Shown in pieces: positions 36,571 through 45,302 of a stretch of DNA of 64,000 bases. The translations under genes and the position numbers were made by a program. Every line of letters begins with the position of its first letter. The stretch's first letter is position 1. This stretch comes from Streptomyces regalis (GTDB taxonomy: Bacteria; Actinomycetota; Actinomycetes; Streptomycetales; Streptomycetaceae). The stretch spans positions 1 through 64,000 of the forward strand of contig NZ_LLZG01000377.1 in the NCBI RefSeq assembly GCF_001509475.1, in the 5' to 3' direction. The notes beneath the pieces were generated by a model. The model worked only from the letters and a program-made list of their open reading frames with translations. It searched no databases and was not told the DNA's origin.

Positions 36571-36582
36571 ATTGTTGACAAT
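36571..36582. promoter_or_regulatory. GntR operator/promoter candidate (ATTGTTGACAAT)
   Basis: ATTGT-TG-ACAAT is a perfect palindrome in an A/T-rich patch 50 bp before the GntR start, and it contains TTGACA. FCD-type GntR proteins typically bind short TTGTnnACAA-like sites, so this may be the autoregulatory operator of the aromatic operon. Confidence 0.5.
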
Positions 36583-36631
36583 TATGTTTGGCTAGATTTA
36601 CGTTCGACAGGCACTCACTCAGGGAGGGCAC

Positions 36632-37282
36632 ATGCCGAACGAAGCCCGTCCGGGCACCGGGGAGCAGGCCAAGCAGCGCGCACTAGCGCAGCTGCGGCAG
36701 GCGATCCTGCACGGCGAGATGGCACCGGCGCAGCGGTTGGTGGAGAACGAACTCGCCGAGCAGTTCGGTGTGACACGGGCCAGCATCCGCGCGGCACTGA
36801 TCGATCTGGAGGCTCAGGGCCTGGTCGAGCGGATCCGCAACCGCGGTTCGCGGGTGCGGGTGGTGAGCGTGGAGGAAGCCGTCGCCATCACCGAGTGCCG
36901 CATGGTCCTGGAAGGACTGTGCGCGGCGAAGGCGGCCGTCGCGGCAAGCGACGAGCAGCTGACGCGGCTGGCGGATCTGGGCGCGGCGATGACCAAGGCC
37001 GTGGCCGACGGCGAGCCGATGACGTACTCCGAGCTCAACCAGGAACTGCACGCCAGGATCCAGGAGTTCTCCGGCCAGCAGACGGCCGTGGAACTGCTGG
37101 AGCGGCTCAACGCACAACTGGTGCGCCACCGCTTCCAGTTGGCGCTGCGGCCGGGACGTCCGCAGCACTCCCTGAACGAGCATCTGGCCATGATCGAGGC
37201 GATCAGGGCCAGGGACCCGCAGGCGGCCGAGGCGGCCGTCCGCGCCCACCTCACCAGTGTGATCGAGGCGCTGCGCGACTGA
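36632..37282 (+). CDS. GntR-family regulator with FCD domain
   Basis: 216 residues, GGGAGGG before ATG 36632. The winged helix includes ALAQLRQAILHGEMAPAQRL and LAEQFGVTRASIRAALIDLE. The all-helical FCD effector domain follows (ITECRMVLEGLCAAKAAVA, then SLNEHLAMIEAIRARDPQAA with its metal/ligand His). It is 64 bp upstream of the oxalomesaconate genes in the same direction and probably controls them in response to an aromatic acid or dicarboxylate. Confidence 0.88.
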   Translation: MPNEARPGTGEQAKQRALAQLRQAILHGEMAPAQRLVENELAEQFGVTRASIRAALIDLEAQGLVERIRNRGSRVRVVSVEEAVAITECRMVLEGLCAAKAAVAASDEQLTRLADLGAAMTKAVADGEPMTYSELNQELHARIQEFSGQQTAVELLERLNAQLVRHRFQLALRPGRPQHSLNEHLAMIEAIRARDPQAAEAAVRAHLTSVIEALRD

Positions 37283-37346
37283 CGGCCGTAGGGCCGGGAG
37301 CCGTGGCGAGGCGGGCGCCGCACCTGTCACCAAGGAGATTGCAGCA

Positions 37347-38099
37347 ATGCCCCAGGCCAACGCGCCCTCCAGCCCATCACGCTCCACCCTCGTCATCACC
37401 GCGCACGCCGGCGACTTCGTGTGGCGGGCGGGCGGAGCCATCGCCCTGGCCGCCTCCCGGGGGGAGAAGGTCACCATCGCCTGCCTGACCTTCGGCGAGC
37501 GCGGCGAGTCCGCCAAGGCCTGGCGGGAAGGCAGGAAGCTGGACGAGATCAAGGCGATACGCCGGGACGAGGCCGAGCGTGCGGCCGCCACCCTCGGCGC
37601 CGAGGTCCGCTTCTTCGACGCCGGCGACTACCCGCTGGTGGCCACCGCCGAGCTGACCGACCAGCTGGTCGAGGTCTACCGCGAGACCCAGCCCGACGTC
37701 GTCCTCACCCACCCCACCGAGGACCCGTACAACGGCGATCACCCGGCCGCCAACCGTATGGCCCTTCAGGCCCGTGTCCTCGCCCAGGCCATCGGCTACC
37801 CGGGCCCCGGCGAGATCATCGGCGCCCCGCCCGTCTTCTACTTCGAGCCGCACCAGCCCGAGATGAGCGGCTTCAAGCCCGAGGTGCTCCTCGACATCAC
37901 CGAGGTCTGGGAGACCAAGCGCAAGGCCATGGAGTGCCTCGGCGCCCAGCAGCACCTGTGGGACTACTACACCGACCTCGCCGTCCGCCGCGGAGTCCAG
38001 CTCAAGCGCAACGCCGGCCCCAACCTGGGCCTGGCCCACAAGACCATGGCCGAGGCGTACATGCGCCCCTACCCGCAGATCGCCAAGGAGCTGGCATGA
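37347..38099 (+). CDS. galB: PIG-L family protein, probable 4-oxalomesaconate hydratase
   Basis: 250 residues. It is of the LmbE/PIG-L metal-dependent fold: LVITAHAGDFVWRAGGAIA carries the HxGD variant of the zinc motif and VLTHPTEDPYNGDHPAANRM the second His cluster. GalB of Pseudomonas putida, a PIG-L protein, hydrates 4-oxalomesaconate. The next two genes encode the aldolase and the tautomerase of the same pathway, which supports this role over deacetylation. The stop overlaps the aldolase start by 4 bp. Confidence 0.8.
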   Translation: MPQANAPSSPSRSTLVITAHAGDFVWRAGGAIALAASRGEKVTIACLTFGERGESAKAWREGRKLDEIKAIRRDEAERAAATLGAEVRFFDAGDYPLVATAELTDQLVEVYRETQPDVVLTHPTEDPYNGDHPAANRMALQARVLAQAIGYPGPGEIIGAPPVFYFEPHQPEMSGFKPEVLLDITEVWETKRKAMECLGAQQHLWDYYTDLAVRRGVQLKRNAGPNLGLAHKTMAEAYMRPYPQIAKELA

Positions 38100-38806
38100 G
38101 CGGCGTGATCGTCACCAACCCGCCCAAGGCGGAGCTGCAGGACGTCGACGCGCTGGCCGGCTTCGGCGTGGCGACGGTGAGCGAGGCCATGGGGCGGACG
38201 GGCCTGCTGGGCCCGGAGATCCGGCCCGTCCAGCAGGGCGTACGCGTCGCCGGCACCGCCGTCACCGTGCTCGGCTGGCCAGGCGACAACCTGATGATCC
38301 ACGCCGCCGTGGAGCAGTGCGGCGAGGGCGACATCCTCGTCGTCACCACCACGTCCCCGTGCACGGACGGCCTGTTCGGCGAGCTGTTCGCGACCGCCCT
38401 GCAGCAACGCGGCGTGCGCGGTGTCGTCATCAACACCGGCATCCGCGACACCCAGGAGCTGCGCGAGATGGGCTTCGCCGCCTGGTCCCGGGCGGTCAGC
38501 TCACAAGGCACCGTCAAGGCCACCGGCGGCTCGGTGAACGTGTCCGTCGCCATCGACGGCCAGGTCATCCGCCCCGGCGACGTCATCCTCGCCGACGACG
38601 ACGGCGTGGTGGTCGTACCCCGCGAGCGTGCCCGAGCGACGGTGGAGAAGGCCGAGGCCCGCGAGGCCACGGAGGCCGCGACGCGCGCCGCGTTCCTCGA
38701 AGGCCAACTCGGCCTCGACCGCTACGGGTTGCGCGAGACGCTCGTACGGCTCGGCGTGACGTACAAGTCCTACGACGAGTACGTCCGCGAGGGGGCGCAG
38801 CCGTGA
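38096..38806 (+). CDS. galC: 4-carboxy-4-hydroxy-2-oxoadipate aldolase/oxaloacetate decarboxylase
   Basis: 236 residues of the RraA-like class II aldolase family. It has LAGFGVATVSEAMGRTGLLG, the metal/substrate loop PGDNLMIHAAVEQCGEGDIL, and VVINTGIRDTQELREMGFAA with the catalytic Arg-Asp. The C-terminal RATVEKAEAREATEAATRAA region is typical of HMG/CHA aldolases (LigK/GalC). It splits carboxy-hydroxy-oxoadipate into pyruvate and oxaloacetate. It is translationally coupled to both neighbours by 4-bp overlaps. Confidence 0.88.
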   Translation: MSGVIVTNPPKAELQDVDALAGFGVATVSEAMGRTGLLGPEIRPVQQGVRVAGTAVTVLGWPGDNLMIHAAVEQCGEGDILVVTTTSPCTDGLFGELFATALQQRGVRGVVINTGIRDTQELREMGFAAWSRAVSSQGTVKATGGSVNVSVAIDGQVIRPGDVILADDDGVVVVPRERARATVEKAEAREATEAATRAAFLEGQLGLDRYGLRETLVRLGVTYKSYDEYVREGAQP

Positions 38807-39912
38807 CCGGGCCCGTGGAGGTCCGCTGCATGCTCATGCGTGGCGGCACCTCCAAGGGCGCCTACTTTCTCGCCGAGGACCTCCCTGCCGAACCCGCCCT
38901 GCGCGACGAGCTGTTGCTGCGGGTCATGGGCAGCCCGGACGAGCGGCAGATCGACGGCCTGGGCGGGGCGCACCCGCTCAGCAGCAAGGTCGCGGTGGTC
39001 TCGCCCTCGTCGGATCCGGACGCCGATGTCGACTACCTCTTCCTCCAAGTGGCCTTTGACCGCCCGAAGGTGAGTGATCGTCAGAACTGCGGGAACATCC
39101 TCGCGGGCGTAGGGCCGTTCGCCGTGGAGCGCGGCCTCGTCCCGGCGGGGGAGGAGCGGACCTCCGTACGCATCCGCATGGTCAACACCGGCGACTTCGC
39201 CGCCGCGACCTTCCCGACGCCGGGCGGCCGAGTCGACTACACGGGCGACGCCGAGATCTCGGGTGTGCCGGGCTCGGCCGCCCCCGTGGTGATCGAATTC
39301 CCGCCCGGCACCGGGAAGTTGCTGCCCACCGGCAACGTCCGCGAGGTGATCGACGGCATCCCGGTGACCTGTGTGGACAACGGCATGCCGACCGTCCTCA
39401 TCCCGGCCGCCGCGCTCGACGTCACCGGCTACGAGGCGCCCAGGGACCTGGAGGAGAACCTCGTGCTCGCCGGGCGTCTGCGTGAACTCCGGCTGACGGC
39501 AGGCAAGTTGATGGGCCTCGGTGACGTCTCGGACAGCACCGTCCCCAAGCTCACCCTGCTCGCCCCGCCCCGGGACGGCGGCGCGGTCACCACCCGCACC
39601 TTCATCCCGGTCCGCTGCCATACATCGATCGGCGTACTCGGCGCCGCCAGTGTCGCCGCCGGTCTGCGCGTCGAAGGCGGCGTAGGAGCCGACCTCGCGG
39701 AACTGCCCGCCGACGGCGATCGCGTCCGCATCGAACACCCCACGGGATTCCTGGACATCGAGAGCAGCCTCGGCACCGACTCCGCAGGCCTCCCCACCGC
39801 CCGCCGCACCGCCGTCGTCCGTACGGCCCGCAAGATCTTCGACGGCACCGTCTTCCCCCGGTCCACCGAGACGGCCCCACTCCCCGCACCCACCCCCGGA
39901 GGCGCCCGATGA
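38803..39912 (+). CDS. galD: 4-oxalomesaconate tautomerase (PrpF family)
   Basis: 369 residues, GTG 38803 overlapping the aldolase stop. The PrpF-like start RCMLMRGGTSKGAYFLAEDL and SDRQNCGNILAGVGPFAVER match the diaminopimelate-epimerase-like fold of PrpF and GalD. GalD converts the keto form of oxalomesaconate to the enol form needed by GalB. The 4-bp overlaps on both sides indicate one transcript with galB, galC and the VOC dioxygenase. Confidence 0.85.
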   Translation: MTGPVEVRCMLMRGGTSKGAYFLAEDLPAEPALRDELLLRVMGSPDERQIDGLGGAHPLSSKVAVVSPSSDPDADVDYLFLQVAFDRPKVSDRQNCGNILAGVGPFAVERGLVPAGEERTSVRIRMVNTGDFAAATFPTPGGRVDYTGDAEISGVPGSAAPVVIEFPPGTGKLLPTGNVREVIDGIPVTCVDNGMPTVLIPAAALDVTGYEAPRDLEENLVLAGRLRELRLTAGKLMGLGDVSDSTVPKLTLLAPPRDGGAVTTRTFIPVRCHTSIGVLGAASVAAGLRVEGGVGADLAELPADGDRVRIEHPTGFLDIESSLGTDSAGLPTARRTAVVRTARKIFDGTVFPRSTETAPLPAPTPGGAR

Positions 39913-40859
39913 CCCCGCCGCTCGGCGACATCGCCCACATCGGCCACGCCCAGCTGTTCACCCCCGACCTGGACGCCAGCGTCGCCTTCTTCACCGACTA
40001 CTTGGGCCTCACGGTCAACGGCCAGGACGGCGACACGGTCTACCTGCGGACCTTCGACGACTACGAGCACCACAGCCTGGTCCTCACGGCCCGCGAACAG
40101 CCCGGCCTCGGCCGCCTCGCCCTGCGCACCTCCGGCGAGGAGGCACTTCACCGCCGTATCAAGGCGATCGAGGCGGCAGGCGGCTCCGGCAAGTGGGTCG
40201 AGGACGAGCCCGGCATCGGCAAGCTGTACCTCACCACCGACCCCGACGGCCACGAGCACGCCCTGTACTGGGAGAGCGAGTACTACCGGGCGCCGGAGGA
40301 GCTCAGGCCCGCGCTGAAGAACCAGCCGCAGGCCAAGCCCAACAGGGGTGTCGGCGTACGACGGCTCGACCACATCAACTTCCTGGCCGCCGACGTGCTC
40401 GCGAACGCCGAGTTCCAGGAGCAGGTGCTGGGCGCCCGGCCCACCGAGCAGATCCAGCTCAACTCCGGGAAGATCGCGGCCCGTTGGCTGACCTTCACCG
40501 ACAAGTCGTACGACGTCGTCTACACCTCGGACTGGACCGGTTCCGCCGGCCGGCTGCACCACATCGCCTTCGCCACCGACACCCGCGAGGACATCCTGCG
40601 CGCCGCCGACCTCGCCATCGACAGCGGCGTGTTCATCGAGACGGGTCCGCACAAGCACGCCATCCAGCAGACGTTCTTCCTGTACGTCTACGAGCCCGGC
40701 GGCAACCGCATCGAACTGTGCAACCCGCTCACGCGCCTCGTCCTGGCCCCCGACTGGCCGCTGATCACCTGGACCGAGGCCGAGCGGGCCAAGGGACAGG
40801 CGTGGGGCCTGAAGACGATCGACTCCTTCCACACGCACGGAACACCGCCGGTCGCCTGA
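39909..40859 (+). CDS. VOC-family extradiol ring-cleavage dioxygenase
   Basis: 316 residues with two VOC modules, as in type I extradiol dioxygenases (XylE/BphC). Candidate iron ligands are His in RLDHINFLAAD, His in GRLHHIAFATDT and Glu in GGNRIELCNP. The C-terminal module also has the TGPHKHAIQQTFFLYVYEPG segment typical of catechol 2,3-dioxygenases. It is coupled to galD by a 4-bp overlap. Classical producers of oxalomesaconate precursors are type II enzymes (LigAB, GalA), absent here, so the ring substrate of this enzyme is an open question. Confidence 0.85.
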   Translation: MTPPLGDIAHIGHAQLFTPDLDASVAFFTDYLGLTVNGQDGDTVYLRTFDDYEHHSLVLTAREQPGLGRLALRTSGEEALHRRIKAIEAAGGSGKWVEDEPGIGKLYLTTDPDGHEHALYWESEYYRAPEELRPALKNQPQAKPNRGVGVRRLDHINFLAADVLANAEFQEQVLGARPTEQIQLNSGKIAARWLTFTDKSYDVVYTSDWTGSAGRLHHIAFATDTREDILRAADLAIDSGVFIETGPHKHAIQQTFFLYVYEPGGNRIELCNPLTRLVLAPDWPLITWTEAERAKGQAWGLKTIDSFHTHGTPPVA

Positions 40860-40896
40860 GACGGCGCTTCTTCAGACGCTGCCGGATTGTCGAGCT

Positions 40897-41777
40897 GTGG
40901 CCGTACTCGCCGTCGGCCTGTGCTGGCCGGCCGTCCTCTTCGACGGCCTGGACATGTTCATCCACGGCTCGGTGCTGCCCCACTCGCCGACCGGATGGGG
41001 CGCAAGAAGCTGATGGTCGCCTGCGTCGCGCTCTTCTCCCTGGCCTCCGGGCTGTGCGCGATGGCGGGCAGCGTCGAGGTGTTCGGCCTCGGCCGGACGC
41101 TCGCCGGTATCGGTGACCGCCCACCACGCGGGCGGCATCCTCTCCGCCTACGTCGCCCTGTGGGTCGTCGAACCCCTGGGCTGGCGGGCGGCGTTCTGGT
41201 GCTGCGTGCTCCCGCTGCTCTTCGTGCCGGTCCTGGCCAAGTTCCTGCCCGAGTCGCTGAGCTTCCTGGTCGCCAAGGGCCGCAGCGAGGAGGCCGGCGA
41301 GCGGGCTCCCGCCGACCGCTGGCATTCCCTGGCCAACCTCTTCAGGGGCGGCGAGTGGACCCAGACCCTGCTGTACTGGCCGGCCTCCTTCGGCGGACTG
41401 CTCCTCGTCTACGGCGTCGCCACCTGGCTGCCCACCCTGATGCGCAGCGAGGGCTACAGCCTCGGCTCGGCGCTGACCTTCGTGGTCCTGTTCAACCTCG
41501 GCGGCATCGTCGGCTTGCTGGTCGCCGGACGCGCCTCCGACCGGTTCGGCGCCCCGCGATCGCCGTCAGGTGGACCTCGGGCATGGGTCGCTTCGGCGCG
41601 GTCTTCGGGCCGTGGCTCGGCGGCCAGTTGCTCGCCGCGAACAAGGGCGACTGGGGCTTCACCGCGTTCGCCCTCGCGGGCCTGTCGTCCATGGTCTTCA
41701 TCGGCGTCGCCGCACTGCGCGGCGCCAAGCGAGCGGCCCCTGCCGGCAGTGAGCAGGAGCTGATCGGCGCACACTGA
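40897..41777 (+). pseudogene. Aromatic-acid:H+ symporter (MFS/AAHS) with several internal deletions
   Basis: Pieces of one transporter appear in order but in different frames. VLFDGLDMFIHGSVLPH is TM1 with the conserved Asp. Then come DRMGRKKLMVACVALFSLAS (loop 2-3 motif) and TAHHAGGILSAYVALWVVEP (TM5), a good central part to ASDRFGAP, and a last piece FGAVFGPWLGGQLLAANKGD to the stop at 41777. About 50, 35 and 50 residues are missing at the joins relative to family members of about 450. It lies 38 bp after the dioxygenase and must once have imported its aromatic substrate. Confidence 0.75.
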
Positions 41778-41922
41778 TTGGCGTCCGTCATATGTACTGA
41801 TCAGCCGAACTGGGATATACGACTGTCTCGCGTATTGTTGCGTCATATGCCCGCTGTGACGCAGGGCGGCCCTTGGTACGTCCGGGGCAAATGGGGTTGA
41901 ACGGTGAAGGGGGACCGGAGAC

Positions 41923-42213
41923 GTGACCGCACTTCTCGCGGTGGTAGCCGTCGTCGGGTACATGGCCACGGCCGGCCTGCCTTGGTGGGTGGTGGTGGCC
42001 GTGGCCCTGCTGATGGCGGGGTTCGCCGCGGGGAGATCCGGGAGCCCGGGCAGGGGGGCCAGAAGTACTGCGGCTCCCAGGAGTTCGGGCGAGGTGGCCA
42101 GAAGCGCCGCGACGCCCGGCCCGGGGGGTGAGCCCGTCTGGTCCTCGACCGACGTGTGCTCAACCCCTCCGCCGGTCCCGGTGAACGTGGGCGCCGCATG
42201 CCCGGAAGAGTGA
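41923..42213 (+). CDS. Small hypothetical membrane protein
   Basis: 96 residues from GTG 41923 with GGAG 5 nt upstream. Two short hydrophobic stretches (LLAVVAVVGYMATAGLPWWV, then VALLMAGFAAG) are followed by a Gly/Ser/Pro-rich hydrophilic tail. I recognise no family. It lies alone between the transporter pseudogene and a convergent hydrolase. Confidence 0.4.
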   Translation: MTALLAVVAVVGYMATAGLPWWVVVAVALLMAGFAAGRSGSPGRGARSTAAPRSSGEVARSAATPGPGGEPVWSSTDVCSTPPPVPVNVGAACPEE

Positions 42214-42244
42214 CCAGCCGTCAACAGCAGGGCTGCCCGTACCC

Positions 42245-43186
42245 TCAGACGGTGCGGCTTCCGGTGGCCTCCCGCACGTGCCGGGCGATCACGGCGTACA
42301 CCTCCCGCGCCTTCTGGTCGTCGTTCCCGTCGTACCCGTGATCGGCCTCGGCCACGTCATGGTGCTCGATCAGTGAGCCCGCTCCCCGCAGCCGCTCGGC
42401 ATAGCGCTCGCCCTCGGCTCGGAGCAGGTCGTACTCGGCGGTGATCACCAGGGCCGGGGCGATGCCCTTCAGGTCCGCGGTGTCCGACGGATGCGCCGGG
42501 GACACGAGCCGGTCGCGGCGCCGTCGCACGTCCGGGACGTACGACGTGTCGAAGACGTCGCCCATCCAGGGGCGCAGCATCGGCTTGGCGATGGCGGCGC
42601 GCTTGTTCCTGGGGCCGGTCGCCAGGTCGAGCGGGGGATAGTGCAGCACCTGGAGCGCGATCGAGGGTCCGCTCTCTTCCAGGGCCTGCCGCGCCACGGC
42701 CGCCGCGAGCCCGCCGCCGGCGCTCTGCCCGCCCACGGTGAGCCGGTCGCCGTCCCAGCCCTCCTCGGCGCCGTGTTCCGCGACCCACCGGACGACCTCG
42801 TACGCCTGCCGGGGTGGTGCCGGGAATGGATGCTGCGGTGCGACGACGTAGTCCACGTTGATCACGACCGCCTCCGCCTCGGCAGCGAGGAACCGGCACA
42901 GTGGGTCGTCCAGCTCGGTCAGCGTCATCACGTAGCCGCCGCCGTGGAAGTTGACGTGCACCGGGGGAGCGGGCTCGGCGTTGGCGGGCAGGTACACGGT
43001 GGCCCGGGCGGGCGCGATCGACGTGGGAATCGTCAACTCACGTACCTTGCGCGGGTATTCGGGAAATCGCGCGTGCGAGGCGGCGGCGGAGCCCCGACCA
43101 CCGGAACGGCGGTCCGCCATCACGGTCACACGTTGCATCGCCTTGGCGACGAGGGTGGCCACCGCGGGCCGGGCCAGGAGGGACAT
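42245..43186 (-). CDS. HSL-type alpha/beta hydrolase (esterase/lipase)
   Basis: 313 residues. The oxyanion-hole motif HGGG appears in VNFHGGGYVMTLTELDD, and the nucleophile elbow is VGGQSAGGGLAAAVA (GxSxG). The acid is likely in VITAEYDLLRAEGERYAERL and the His in EADHGYDGNDD. This is the hormone-sensitive-lipase group, which hydrolyses short acyl esters. The upstream region (43187-43300) has direct TGGTCA repeats and A/T-rich patches that may hold its promoter. Confidence 0.85.
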   Translation of the reverse strand: MSLLARPAVATLVAKAMQRVTVMADRRSGGRGSAAASHARFPEYPRKVRELTIPTSIAPARATVYLPANAEPAPPVHVNFHGGGYVMTLTELDDPLCRFLAAEAEAVVINVDYVVAPQHPFPAPPRQAYEVVRWVAEHGAEEGWDGDRLTVGGQSAGGGLAAAVARQALEESGPSIALQVLHYPPLDLATGPRNKRAAIAKPMLRPWMGDVFDTSYVPDVRRRRDRLVSPAHPSDTADLKGIAPALVITAEYDLLRAEGERYAERLRGAGSLIEHHDVAEADHGYDGNDDQKAREVYAVIARHVREATGSRTV

Positions 43187-43363
43187 GGGGCTCCGATCGG
43201 TCGCGGCCCGTGGGGTGGTCCGGTGATGGGGGAGAGCTGGTCATTGTGCTGGTCAATTATAGATGAGAGCAATTATTGGTCAAGGGGTCCAACTGATGGG
43301 GGCAGGCCGCGTATGGGGTAGGGTTGACCTGCGTGATCACGCGGTTCACCGCGCGACAGGCAC

Positions 43364-43433
<70 letters not shown>

Positions 43434-43436
<3 letters not shown>

Positions 43437-43465
43437 CCGGTTTCGGAGGCATCCGAAACCGGCCC
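43434..43465. terminator. Strong hairpin after the tRNA-Pro
   Basis: GGGCCGGTTTCGGA pairs perfectly with TCCGAAACCGGCCC around loop GGCA (14-bp stem), followed by TTGATCATTCT. It looks like the tRNA gene's terminator. Confidence 0.7.
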
Positions 43466-43477
43466 TTGATCATTCTC

Positions 43478-43508
43478 GGGGACCAGTTGGGGACCGGTTG
43501 GGGACCGG
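43478..43508 (+). repeat. Three tandem 11-bp repeats next to tRNA
   Basis: Units GGGGACCAGTT (43478-43488), GGGGACCGGTT (43489-43499) and GGGGACCGG (43500-43508) follow the tRNA terminator. Such repeats next to a damaged tRNA fit an old integration site, but no integrase is seen. Confidence 0.55.
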
Positions 43509-43642
43509 CGCCCTTGACCCAGGTCAGCGGGTCACGACGATCGGGCTCGGCAGCGAGCGCGGTGCGCGCAACACGCTGAAGTGCGCGGAGAGCGCCGCCC
43601 CGGCGGCCGTGGATTCAAGCGGTCGTTGCAACGAATGTGGAT

Positions 43643-43674
43643 GGTTAAGCGAGCAGCTCGGTGCTCGCTTAACC
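43643..43674. repeat. Perfect 13-bp hairpin in non-coding sequence
   Basis: GGTTAAGCGAGCA and TGCTCGCTTAACC flank loop GCTCGG. It lies 27 bp past the end of the convergent hydrolase gene (43701), for which it may act as terminator. The rest of 43509-43700 shows nothing recognisable. Confidence 0.6.
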
Positions 43675-43700
43675 GGCATCCTCAGAACCAACAGCTGTTT

Positions 43701-44456
43701 CTACGGCACCGACGACCAGAACGAGCTGAGCAGCGACGCCGCGCGGCGGGGATCCTCGGTGATCCACCAGTGGCCCAGTCCAGCCAAGACCTCGACCGGC
43801 GCCCCGGCACGGGCGGCCGTGCGCCGGTTCTGTCCGTCGGTGCCGACACCGTGATCTTCGGCCGGCAGGATCGCCAGGCCGGGACGGGCGGCAGCAGCCT
43901 CCAGCCCCTTACCCAGTTCGGCCATGACCGGCTGGGCCGCCGAACGGTAGGGGCGCAGAATGCACGCGCCCATCGCCTCGTCGATTCGCGGGGCGATGCG
44001 CTCGGCGATCACCGGGTGCATTCCGCCGGCGGCAAGGAATGCGGCCCGCTCCTCGGCAGGCTGCGCGGTCATCGCCGCGATCACCTCCTCACCCAGGCCC
44101 GGCGTCTGCCACTGCTAAGCGAGGTCGTCCCAGACGTAGTCCTCGTCGAGCACCCCGACCACGTCCGCCACCCAACTGCGGACGAGGTCCGGGCGTGCCA
44201 TCGCGACATTCAAGACGTGGCCGCCGCCCCAATTGTGGCCGACGAGATCGACTGGGCGGCCGATGTCTTCGAGTTCGCCGACGAGCCAAGCCTCGTAGTC
44301 GTGGACCGTGGTGGCCCAGCCGTCGGGAACCGGCGCACCGAACCCCGGCGGCGACAAGCGCAGCGGCTCGTCGTGGCCGAGTGCGACGAGTTCCTCGACC
44401 AATAAGTCCCATACCGCCGAGGTCTCGGGGACGCCATGCACCAGCGCGATCGTCAT
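43701..44456 (-). pseudogene. Alpha/beta hydrolase interrupted by an in-frame TAG
   Basis: The frame starts at ATG 44456 (MTIALVHGVPETSAVWDLLV) and contains LVGHNWGGGHVLNVA (nucleophile position Asn/Trp, as in haloalkane dehalogenase or epoxide hydrolase-like variants), then DYVWDDLA. A TAG at 44115-44117 interrupts it. The same frame continues QWQTPGLGEEVIAAMTAQPA to AGLGHWWITEDPRRAASLL, with the catalytic His, and stops at 43701. Everything else is intact, so a single CAG-to-TAG change is enough to explain it. Full length would be about 251 residues. Confidence 0.75.
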
Positions 44457-44520
44457 GCGCCACCCTTCGGCGGGCCGGCCGAGGCATCGCGGCCCGGGAC
44501 GGCGGAGGTGAGGCACCGGC

Positions 44521-44775
44521 TCACACCGGCACGACCTCGACAAACTCGAACTCCATGAAGCCGTGGGCGACGAACGGTAGCCGCGCCAGTTTTGCCTTCA
44601 CCGAAGCGAGATCGGTACCGTGCGCGAATCCGAGCACGCCGACGCCGTCAGTCCTTCGGTAGGCCGCCGACACGACGCCTTCGGCGCGCAGCTCGTCGAG
44701 TACTCGGTCCTCCTCCTCACGGTAGGCATCGGCTCCCGCTTTTTTGAATGCGCCAGCGGTGATCAGGAAATCCAT
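44521..44775 (-). CDS. Small ferredoxin-like fold protein (muconolactone isomerase-like)
   Basis: 84 residues from ATG 44775. MDFLITAGAFKKAGADAYRE followed by LDELRAEGVVSAAYRRTDGV and ending FMEFEFVEVVPV has the beta-alpha-beta-beta-alpha-beta pattern and composition of the muconolactone delta-isomerase-like/YciI-like dimeric barrels. It lies 64 bp upstream of the nonsense-containing hydrolase, so they were probably one operon. The biochemical role is not clear. Confidence 0.55.
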   Translation of the reverse strand: MDFLITAGAFKKAGADAYREEEDRVLDELRAEGVVSAAYRRTDGVGVLGFAHGTDLASVKAKLARLPFVAHGFMEFEFVEVVPV

Positions 44776-44789
44776 GTCGATAGTCCTTG

Positions 44790-44990
44790 GTAGTCGTGGG
44801 TTGGGTTGTAGGAAATGGGCGGGGGTTCCGCCATGGATCGCGACGAGCGCCGCGGCGCCGAGGACCGTGCAGATCTGGCGGGCGGCGTTGGCCATCGAGG
44901 AGCCGGCGCCCATATCGCCGACGGGAGTGCCAGGCCGACCACGCCGAACAGTCTGTGCGTGATCAGTCCGACTCCCGTCGGCGAAGAGCT
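44790..44990 (-). pseudogene. Drug-efflux MFS (DHA2-like) fragment
   Basis: One minus frame gives MGAGSSMANAARQICTVLGA AALVAIHGG and a neighbouring frame THRLFGVVGLALPSAIWAPA. These correspond to the later helices of 14-TM MFS exporters (SGSAVxxxARQIGxxLGVAxLVAI). Only about 60 residues survive in two frames. The adjacent stretch 44991-45302 shows nothing I can recognise. Confidence 0.4.
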
Positions 44991-45302
44991 GCCCCGGGCA
45001 GGAGACCGACGGTAGAGGTCAGGGATCGAACCTTCCGGACCGGATCGCTGACCGGTGGCGTCGTCACGAAGACCGGCAGTCTGGACACTCCGCGGTGCCG
45101 ACCCTCGGGTGGTCCTCGCCGGCGCGGGGATTGCTCGCGGCCGCCGGAGATCCTCGTCGAACCCAGTGTGCTCAGTAAGGGGAACCCGGCGTTTCCTTGG
45201 CCCAGACCCCTTCATCGGCGGAGCCGCCCGAGGACGGCACGAGCCCGTTGATCATCCAGAGTTCCTCGCTGGTCTCCTCGCCCCGGGAACCGTGCGCGGT
45301 GT

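Noticed and set aside
41778..41860. GTCATATG repeats as an operator
   Set aside because: Two CGTCATATG copies occur about 60 bp apart, but spacing and context fit no regulator nearby; too weak to list.
44115..44117. TAG decoded as pyrrolysine or by programmed readthrough
   Set aside because: No pyl genes or stem-loop signal are seen here; a simple CAG-to-TAG mutation is the more economical reading, so it is listed as a pseudogene.
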